A stretch of 64,000 bases of DNA from Spirosoma validum (GTDB lineage Bacteria > Bacteroidota > Bacteroidia > Cytophagales > Spirosomataceae): assembly GCF_014699035.1 (NCBI RefSeq), contig NZ_JACXAA010000005.1, positions 372,001-436,000 of the forward strand, given 5' to 3'. Positions 37,519-43,852 of the stretch are shown here, in pieces (the stretch's first letter is position 1; each line of letters starts with the position of its first letter). The notes beneath the pieces are model-generated. The model did not search any database, was not told the origin of the DNA, and worked only from the letters and a program-made list of their open reading frames with translations. Made by a program: the position numbers and the translations under genes.

Positions 37519-38568
37519 TTAGCTCATTTTCAACGTATCGAAGACCATTTTCTTGAATTTAGCTTCGTCGGCTTCGACACAAATCGTCGCATTCGGCGGT
37601 TTACCCCAAACGCCCAGTTCGTCAATCGCCAAAGCGCCTAACGTTAATTCGCCACGTGTTTCAACATCTACGTAACGCGACACTTTTTCCGATATGATTG
37701 TCGGATCAATCACGGCGGCAATCGTAATCGCATCGGGGTGATTCGAACCGTTCATTTTCTGGTGCTCTTTGCAATACACCCGGCGAACGCGGTTAATCTT
37801 CATGAAAAAGTCAGAGTATTTCGTTCCCAGCTTTTCCACTTTCGCGTAATCGTCGTCCGTAAATACCGAACTCTTCACACTCACGTCGAAACCAACCGTC
37901 GTCAGCGGAATTCCAGACTGAAACACGACCCGGGCAGCTTCTGGATCAACCCAGGCGTTATACGTAGCACTCGGGTTAATGTTGCCGTAAAATTTATAGA
38001 AACCGCCCATAAAGTACAACTCCTTAATCTTCTTCGCGATGGATGGATCGCGTAGTAACGCCAATGCTACGTTGGTCAATGGCCCGATGGCAACCAGCGT
38101 CAATTCACCGGGGTTAGCATTGACCAGACGAATAATTGCATCGACAGCGTGTTCTTTCTCCGACTTTTGTTTCGGGTCCGGGAAGTGCGCGTCGCTCATG
38201 CCATCGCTGCCATGCACATACGTAGCGTTTCCGTGCACCTGCCGCACCAGCGGACGTGCTGAGCCCTGATAGACTGGAACTTGGCCGGCTTTACCAGCCA
38301 TTTCCAGCGTGTACAGTGCATTCTTGGTCTGTTGTTCAAACCCAACGTTACCGCACGTAATGGTAATAGCTTCTACTTTCAACTTCGGCGACATTACGGC
38401 CATCAGAACGGCCAGCGCATCATCGGTAGCGGTATCACTATCCAGAATAATTCGTTTTACGGAATCAGCCTGTCGCTTTTCGCCTGACGCAAATGCCCAG
38501 GCAGGCAATAAGGCCGAGGCCGATCCGGCCGAAACGGTTTTAATGAAGTTACGTCTTGTCGCGAGCAT
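37519..38568 (-). CDS. exported nucleoside hydrolase (IUNH family, Tat signal)
   Basis: The product cleaves ribonucleosides to base and ribose. The N-terminus has a twin-arginine signal, RRNFIKTVSAGSASALLPAWAFA (TRRNFIK motif at residues 4-10), predicting export. The catalytic calcium site reads ILDSDTATDDALAVLMA (the family usually has DTDxGxDD), and AIGPLTNVALAL follows. Most IUNH enzymes are cytosolic; here export plus two neighbouring base permeases imply periplasmic cleavage and uptake of free bases. The start codon directly follows the stop of the GNAT gene (TAAATG). Confidence 0.88.
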   Translation of the reverse strand: MLATRRNFIKTVSAGSASALLPAWAFASGEKRQADSVKRIILDSDTATDDALAVLMAVMSPKLKVEAITITCGNVGFEQQTKNALYTLEMAGKAGQVPVYQGSARPLVRQVHGNATYVHGSDGMSDAHFPDPKQKSEKEHAVDAIIRLVNANPGELTLVAIGPLTNVALALLRDPSIAKKIKELYFMGGFYKFYGNINPSATYNAWVDPEAARVVFQSGIPLTTVGFDVSVKSSVFTDDDYAKVEKLGTKYSDFFMKINRVRRVYCKEHQKMNGSNHPDAITIAAVIDPTIISEKVSRYVDVETRGELTLGALAIDELGVWGKPPNATICVEADEAKFKKMVFDTLKMS

Positions 38569-39045
38569 TTAGTCAAGTTTACGTTTCATTCCTTCGTGCG
38601 TTGCTACGAATCCCAGCGATTCATAAAATCGGATAGCGTCAGGCCTCCGCTTATCGGTTGTCAGTTGGATCAAATGGCAACCTTTTTCTTTAGCCCGGTT
38701 AATCGCGTACTCAAACACTTTTGTCCCGATGCCTTGTCCGCGATACGTCGACTTGGTCCGTACGGCTTCAATTTGCGCTCTTAATCCACCCTGATACGTC
38801 AAATATTGAATAAATGACAGTTGAAACGTAGCCACTTTTTCGCCATTCAATTCAACAATCGTTAACTCCTGATTTGGATCAGCCTGGATCTTTTCAAAGG
38901 CGTTTACGTAGCTATCTGACAACGTAGCGTCGTGTTTCTCTCGCAATGCGCCAAGTGTGTCATCCAGCAGCATTTGAACGATTTCATACAGATCATCTTT
39001 TGTTGCCAGCCTGAATATCAGGTTTTTATCCAAAGGTATTATCAT
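38569..39045 (-). CDS. GNAT family N-acetyltransferase
   Basis: The start at 39045 (MIIPLDKNLIFRLATKDD) gives 158 aa; the longer frame from 39099 runs through a palindrome and is rejected. The acetyl-CoA loop is TYRGQGIGTKVFEYAI, followed by LIQLTTDKRRPDAIRFYESLGF, typical of the fold. The substrate is unknown. It is in the catabolic transcript, touching the nucleoside hydrolase gene, so an acetylation linked to nucleobase or amine metabolism is possible but unsupported by sequence. Confidence 0.82.
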   Translation of the reverse strand: MIIPLDKNLIFRLATKDDLYEIVQMLLDDTLGALREKHDATLSDSYVNAFEKIQADPNQELTIVELNGEKVATFQLSFIQYLTYQGGLRAQIEAVRTKSTYRGQGIGTKVFEYAINRAKEKGCHLIQLTTDKRRPDAIRFYESLGFVATHEGMKRKLD

Positions 39046-39052
39046 TGAAAAG

Positions 39053-39146
39053 TTTATAGAACACAGATTTTTATGATGATTATGATTCACGCAGATCATA
39101 ACTAACCATAATCATCATAAAAATCTGCCGGTCCGCCGGTGCGGTT
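39053..39146. repeat. inverted repeat with GC module (c) in one arm only
   Basis: Perfect 20-bp inner arms AGATTTTTATGATGATTATG (39065-39084) and complement (39107-39126). Outside the left arm the sequence continues ATAGAAC-AC. Outside the right arm, on the complement, it reads ATAGAAC, then CGCACCGGCGGACCGGC, then AGATTTTT. So the right arm has 17 bases where the left arm has two. The same arm with module on both sides occurs at 49950-50065. Confidence 0.88.
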
Positions 39147-39153
39147 CTATTGG

Positions 39154-40500
39154 TTAAACAACATGCTCGTCAGCGATTTTCAATGCTTCACTTATGATCG
39201 CCATCCCTTCATCAATCTGCTCTTTCGTGACACAGAGTGGTGGGGCCACAAATACGTAACTCCAGCGCACAAAGGTGTACATGCCTAGCTCCTTGATTTT
39301 AGCCCCGACTTTGCTCATCACCGCCATCTCCTCGGGCTTGGCGTTGAACGGTGCCATAGGCTCCTTTGTGGTCCGATTTTTAACAATTTCGAAGCAACCC
39401 AGCAGGCCCGTTGTCCGGAAATCGCCGATACTCGGATGTTTTTGCTTCATCAATTCGGCCTGCTCAGCAACGTATTGACCCATTTCGACGGCATTCTCAA
39501 TCAGATTTTCATCTTCGTAAATTTTCAGCGTTTCGAGCGCAGCCGCACAACCCACCGGGTGCGAATTATAGGTCATACCCGTTGCCAAGACCGTATCGTT
39601 ATAGCGGGCAGCAATTTTATCTGTGACCATCAGACAACCGAATGGAATGTATCCGCTGGTAATCCCTTTGGCCATCGTAACCATATCCGGCACAATCCCG
39701 TGATTTTCAAAGCCAAACCATTTTCCGGTACGTCCGAAACCACTCATGACTTCATCGATAATCAGCAGAATATCGTACTTGTCACAGATCTCCCGAACAG
39801 CTTTTAAATAGCCTACTGGATACTGTAAACATCCCGACGTGCCCGACTCGCCTTCCAGCATAATCGCAGCAATGTTACCAGATCCTTCGTAGGCAATGAC
39901 TCGTTCCAATTGCTCAACCGAATCGGTCAGCATACTGGCTTCGTCGTGGTTCCAGCGATACCGGTACGGAATATCGATGTGGATAAAATTTGGGGCCTGC
40001 TGCGAATCGTCGGGCAGTTTACGAGGATCGCCACCCACCGATAAGGTGCCATACGTAGCGCCATGATAGGACTGGTATCGGCTCAGAATCTTGTGCCGAC
40101 CGGTATACGAACGTGCCATTTTTATAGCCGCTTCATTCGACGTAGCACCACATAACGTAAAGTACGCTTTGTTCAGATCGCCGGGGCAGATTTCGGACAG
40201 TTTCTTGCCGAGTTCACCCCGAACCTTCGTCACGCAATAGGGCGTTACGTAGCTCACTTCCTGCATTTGCCGGACCACCGCTTCCGTAATCCGCTGATTC
40301 CCATGCCCGATATTGACATTCATCAACCCGGACGAAAAGTCGATGTAGCGCTTATCATCGTAATCATACAGATAAACGCCTTTGCCGTATTTAACCGCAA
40401 TCGGTGAAATACCTTTTTGTTTGCTCCAGACAAATACGGTTGAATCAAAATTATCCTGGAGGACTTCCTCCGTTTCGGAAAGTGTTGCTGTGTCAAGCAT
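39154..40500 (-). CDS. class III aminotransferase, probable beta-alanine:pyruvate/glyoxylate transaminase
   Basis: This PLP-dependent 448-aa enzyme belongs to the omega-transaminase/AGXT2 group. The PLP Lys is in VTMAKGITSGYIPFG, preceded by the carboxylate Asp of LLIIDEVMSGFGRTGKWF; the N-terminal GVYLYDYDDKRYIDFSSGLMNVNIGH is typical. The location next to an acyl-CoA-forming semialdehyde dehydrogenase and beneath beta-ureidopropionase suggests conversion of beta-alanine to malonate semialdehyde. Pyruvate or glyoxylate would be acceptor; glyoxylate is also the end product of the purine arm. Confidence 0.85.
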   Translation of the reverse strand: MLDTATLSETEEVLQDNFDSTVFVWSKQKGISPIAVKYGKGVYLYDYDDKRYIDFSSGLMNVNIGHGNQRITEAVVRQMQEVSYVTPYCVTKVRGELGKKLSEICPGDLNKAYFTLCGATSNEAAIKMARSYTGRHKILSRYQSYHGATYGTLSVGGDPRKLPDDSQQAPNFIHIDIPYRYRWNHDEASMLTDSVEQLERVIAYEGSGNIAAIMLEGESGTSGCLQYPVGYLKAVREICDKYDILLIIDEVMSGFGRTGKWFGFENHGIVPDMVTMAKGITSGYIPFGCLMVTDKIAARYNDTVLATGMTYNSHPVGCAAALETLKIYEDENLIENAVEMGQYVAEQAELMKQKHPSIGDFRTTGLLGCFEIVKNRTTKEPMAPFNAKPEEMAVMSKVGAKIKELGMYTFVRWSYVFVAPPLCVTKEQIDEGMAIISEALKIADEHVV

Positions 40501-40529
40501 ATTTTTTTAGTTTGAAGTTCGCGATTTGA

Positions 40530-41987
40530 CTAACTCATCCAGTTTATTCCAGCTTCGGGATTCCACTTGGTGGTACTCTTCTTAAGCTTCGTCCAGAATT
40601 CGATGGAGCTTTTTCCGGTAATATCCCCTACGCCAAAACGGCTTTCGTTCCAGCCGCCGAACGAGAACGGTTCGCGCGGAACGGGGACGCCCACATTTAC
40701 GCCTACCATGCCCGCACTCGCTTTGTCGATGACGTAGCGGGCCATGCCACCATTCTGCGTAAAAACAGAGGCCGCGTTACCATACGGATTCGCGTTTTCA
40801 ATCGCCAGTGCTTCATCGACGGTATTCGTTCGCATGATGCTGATGACGGGGCCAAAAATTTCTTCCTGCGCGATAGCCATGTCGGGCGTTACGTAGTCAA
40901 TCACCGTCGGACCAACGTACGTACCGTTTTCTTTTCCTTCAACATTCGGGCTACGTCCATCGACCAGCACTTTCGCGCCCTGACTTTCTGCTTCGGTGAT
41001 GTAGCGTTCAATACGTTCTTTCGACGCCCGATTGATAACGGCGCCCAGGTTTTTTCCGGGCACTACTTTCTGCGCTTCTTCGCAAAGTTTCTCAATGATA
41101 TGATCAACCGGACCAACGGCTACCATCGCCGAAGCGGCCATGCAACGCTGTCCTGCGCAACCTGCCATAGACGCCGTAATGTTTTGAGCGGTCATGCCGG
41201 GAATTGCGTCTGGCAGGACAATCAGGTGGTTTTTGGCACCGCCCAATGCCAGACAGCGTTTAAAGTTGCTCGTAGCCCGTTGATAAACGTGTTTGGCAAT
41301 TTTGGTCGAGCCGACGAACGAGACGGCTTCGATGCCCGGATGATCACAAATAGCGTTCACGACCTCACTGTCGCCGTGTACTACGTTAAAAACTCCCGCG
41401 GGCAAACCGGCATCCTGTAATAGCTCTGCTAGTCGTCCGACGCTCAGAGGGACTTTCTCCGATGGCTTGATAATCATACAGTTTCCCAGCGCAATGGCAT
41501 TCGGAATGGTCCAGTTCGGCACCATGCTCGGAAAGTTGAAGGGCACGATACTGGCCACGACGCCTAAAGGCACGTGTTCGGTCCGGCATTCAACGCCTTT
41601 GCTCACCTCCAGGATTTCGCCGGTCACGAGTTGCGGGAGTGAGCAGGCAAATTCCGATAACTCCGCCCCTTTTTCAATTTCGGCAACAGCTTCGTCGTAC
41701 GTTTTGCCGTTCTCTTCCTGAACCAGCAAAGCCAGCTCTTTTAAATTCTTCTCTAATAGCGCTTTGTATCGAAAAAAGACTTGTACTCTCTCCTTAATCG
41801 TTGTCCGGCTCCAGGCTGGGAATGCGGCTTTGGCTGCCTTCACGGCTGTGTCCAAATCCGTAGCTGTCGACAATGGAACCGTTGACAGATGCGTACCATC
41901 TACAGGCGAGATGACATCCAGTGTCTGGTCAGTTGCCGCGTCGACAAACTGTCCATTTATGTAATTCTGAATGGGGGTATATTTCAT
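40530..41987 (-). CDS. mmsA: CoA-acylating (methyl)malonate-semialdehyde dehydrogenase
   Basis: The product converts malonate semialdehyde (from uracil) or methylmalonate semialdehyde (from thymine or valine) to acetyl- or propionyl-CoA with NAD+ and CoA. The start at 41987 (MKYTPIQNYINGQFVDAATD) gives 485 aa. The catalytic Cys is in GCAGQRCMAAS, the NAD-site Glu region in LALGGAKNHLIVLPDA, and VPVPREPFSFGGW is typical of MMSDH. It is the first gene of the minus-strand catabolic run, 29 bases ahead of the aminotransferase gene. Confidence 0.93.
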   Translation of the reverse strand: MKYTPIQNYINGQFVDAATDQTLDVISPVDGTHLSTVPLSTATDLDTAVKAAKAAFPAWSRTTIKERVQVFFRYKALLEKNLKELALLVQEENGKTYDEAVAEIEKGAELSEFACSLPQLVTGEILEVSKGVECRTEHVPLGVVASIVPFNFPSMVPNWTIPNAIALGNCMIIKPSEKVPLSVGRLAELLQDAGLPAGVFNVVHGDSEVVNAICDHPGIEAVSFVGSTKIAKHVYQRATSNFKRCLALGGAKNHLIVLPDAIPGMTAQNITASMAGCAGQRCMAASAMVAVGPVDHIIEKLCEEAQKVVPGKNLGAVINRASKERIERYITEAESQGAKVLVDGRSPNVEGKENGTYVGPTVIDYVTPDMAIAQEEIFGPVISIMRTNTVDEALAIENANPYGNAASVFTQNGGMARYVIDKASAGMVGVNVGVPVPREPFSFGGWNESRFGVGDITGKSSIEFWTKLKKSTTKWNPEAGINWMS

Positions 41988-42002
41988 AGTTTTGTTGTAC
42001 AC

Positions 42003-42059
42003 CTGCATTTTTTGCAGAAACTGAGCATGCAAACTAAAAATAATTTACAGTTAAGTCAA
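42003..42059 (-). promoter_or_regulatory. mmsA-operon promoter with Lrp-like operator
   Basis: On the minus strand TTG (42059-42057), a 19-base spacer and TTAGTTTG (42037-42030, one mismatch to TAnnTTTG) form a promoter. A 15-bp dyad, CTGCATTTTTTGCAG (42003-42017), lies just downstream of the expected start site. Its length and symmetry fit Lrp/AsnC operators, and an Lrp-type gene is divergent from it. Confidence 0.55.
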
Positions 42060-42095
42060 CTTTTAACAATATTTTTACCAAGCAAAACCACGAGA

Positions 42096-42566
42096 ATGGA
42101 ACGAAATCACAGTACGCTGGACGATCTGGACTTTGCCATTTTATCCTGCCTACAGAAAGACGGGCGCATGTCATTTACGGAAATTGCCGACCAATTGAAC
42201 GTATCCGTCGGTACAGCCCGAACCCGGCTCAATCGCTTAATCGAAGAAGGCGTCATTAATATCATAGGCCGGGTTGATCCGGAAAAAGTAGGCTTCCAGG
42301 CCTATGCACACGTAGCGGTATACGTCCGGCCCGCTACGTTGAAAGAGCGTATTGCTGAGGAAATTTCAAAGATGCCGGAAGTGAGCTTTCTGGCGAGCAC
42401 ATCGGGGGAATACGACCTGGAAGTGGACGTAATGTGCCAGACAAACAATCATTTAGTCGAGTTTATCAACGAAATCTCAAAGCTCGAGGGGATATATCAG
42501 ACCAAAACAACGCTGTATTTCAAAGTCTACAAATACGCCCAGCCGGATTTGAATTTATTGAAATGA
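42096..42566 (+). CDS. Lrp/AsnC-family transcriptional regulator
   Basis: The start at 42096 (MERNHSTLDDLDFAILSCLQ) gives 156 aa, the usual length; the longer open frame reads into mmsA antisense and is rejected. The N-terminal winged HTH spans residues 7-60 (MSFTEIADQLNVSVGTARTRLNRLIEEGVI), and the RAM ligand-binding domain follows (AHVAVYVRPATL, ASTSGEYDLEVDVMC). It is divergent from mmsA with a 15-bp dyad between them. The ligand may be an amino acid such as beta-alanine or a pathway intermediate; that is inference. Confidence 0.9.
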   Translation: MERNHSTLDDLDFAILSCLQKDGRMSFTEIADQLNVSVGTARTRLNRLIEEGVINIIGRVDPEKVGFQAYAHVAVYVRPATLKERIAEEISKMPEVSFLASTSGEYDLEVDVMCQTNNHLVEFINEISKLEGIYQTKTTLYFKVYKYAQPDLNLLK

Positions 42567-42613
42567 GTGCTTACCTACAATATTCATTCCTATAAATATC
42601 GTCACCAGATTTA

Positions 42614-43474
42614 TTATGCGGTATTCCGTCGTTGTCGATACCAGCGACGGACAAGCCAGCTTATCCCGCCCCCCACAATGAGAACTGGCAAAAAATAGAA
42701 CAGGCCGATAAACACGGATCCTAACAGTCGAAAGCCGTCGCTAAAATTACTCCAGAGCTGCGAGAAGAATGGCTCTTCAGGCCGCAGGGCGGTCGCCGTC
42801 TGCTGGTAATACGTCAGACTAATGGTGCTGAGAGCTACGTTGTCTTTGAGCTGACGTAACTCAGCTTCCTGCACTTCGCGCTCCTCCCGAATCTGACCCA
42901 GTTGCTCCTCTATTTTCAACACATCTTCCACACTACGAGCCTGTTTCAGCAAGTTCAGGTAGGTTTCTTCTACGACTTTTTTGCTCCGTATGCGAGCTTC
43001 CACATCTACGTACTGTCGTGTGACATCATCAACCGTAATCGTTTTTATATCGGTATAAATCGATTCATTCACCACAGCCGTCAGTAAAGCGTCAAACTGA
43101 TTGGCAGGCACCCGTATCGTCAGCGCATTTTCGATCGTGTTATCGGTTTTTGTTTCGTTTGAATTCGTAATCTGTCCCCCTTGCTGGTGAACAGCCTGCT
43201 CGATAGCCTGCCCTGATGCCTTAAAATCATCCACACGAATACGTACCCGCGCATTGCGGATAATTTTTTGATTAATAGCGGGCGTAGGCTGAACCGATTG
43301 TTCATTCCTCACCTTCTTACCTTGTTGTGGAGAAGACGTAGCGTCCTGGGTAAGTGCTGATGGCTGCAGTAAAGCCACATCTGCCATCGCGTGTTGATCA
43401 GTTTCACGGTTAGTGGGCTTTGACTGGCAGGCCATAACGACCAGCAACAGCCCAAGAGCTAAAAAATTATTCAT
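42614..43474 (-). CDS. DUF4349-domain lipoprotein
   Basis: The start at 43474 (MNNFLALGLLLVVMAC) gives 286 aa with a lipobox Cys at residue 16; an ATG three codons upstream is possible. DUF4349 features are RNARVRIRVDDFKASGQAIEQ, GGQITNSNETKTD, LTIRVPANQFDALL, DVTRQYVDVEARI, a coiled coil (VLKIEEQLGQIREEREVQEAEL) and a C-terminal membrane span (GSVFIGLFYFLPVLIVGGGISWLV) with a basic tail. The role is unknown. Lipid anchor plus C-terminal span suggests a tether across periplasm or membrane. Confidence 0.85.
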   Translation of the reverse strand: MNNFLALGLLLVVMACQSKPTNRETDQHAMADVALLQPSALTQDATSSPQQGKKVRNEQSVQPTPAINQKIIRNARVRIRVDDFKASGQAIEQAVHQQGGQITNSNETKTDNTIENALTIRVPANQFDALLTAVVNESIYTDIKTITVDDVTRQYVDVEARIRSKKVVEETYLNLLKQARSVEDVLKIEEQLGQIREEREVQEAELRQLKDNVALSTISLTYYQQTATALRPEEPFFSQLWSNFSDGFRLLGSVFIGLFYFLPVLIVGGGISWLVRRWYRQRRNTA

Positions 43475-43852
43475 AGTGGTCAATACGTTATTCCCTCCCT
43501 GTAAGATGCCTACCGATGATAATTTCCATATGAGGTCGTTTTAATTTTATTATTCGACAAAAACACGTCATATCACTTATTTTTAAGGATTTCGCGCATC
43601 GTAACCGAACTGTGAGCCATTAGCTGTTGTTATCCTTGTATAGCCGGTTGAGCGGCCCGACAATCCCCCCGTTTTATTGTATCGTACATAACTTGTCTTG
43701 CACAAGTCAGTGCTTTTGCGTCTATATTTGGCCCGAGGCATATAATCAGACCAGGAATGGCAAGCCCGTTTTTGTCCGGAATATACGCTCTGTCCATACA
43801 GATGCTTCGCAATAAAAGGCAGCGAAGATAGTTTCAATCTGAACCTCGAATT
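43475..43852. other. intergenic region of 378 bases upstream of topA
   Basis: Short ORFs on both strands here have no start context, family likeness or conserved neighbours and are treated as noise. The only supported element is the promoter-like pair at 43698-43730, which would give topA a leader of roughly 115 bases. No clear RNA fold was identified in that leader. Confidence 0.4.
43698..43730 (+). promoter_or_regulatory. putative topA promoter
   Basis: TTG (43698-43700), a 22-base spacer and TATATTTG (43723-43730) match the Bacteroidota consensus; the spacer is slightly long. Confidence 0.45.

Noticed and set aside
41889-42095. 69-codon N-terminal extension of the Lrp gene
   Set aside because: It reads antisense through mmsA and its promoter; starting at 42096 gives a normal-length Lrp protein.
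43583-43837. Overlapping short ORFs of 60-84 aa on both strands upstream of topA
   Set aside because: They overlap one another on opposite strands, lack recognisable domains or start context, and one covers the likely topA promoter.
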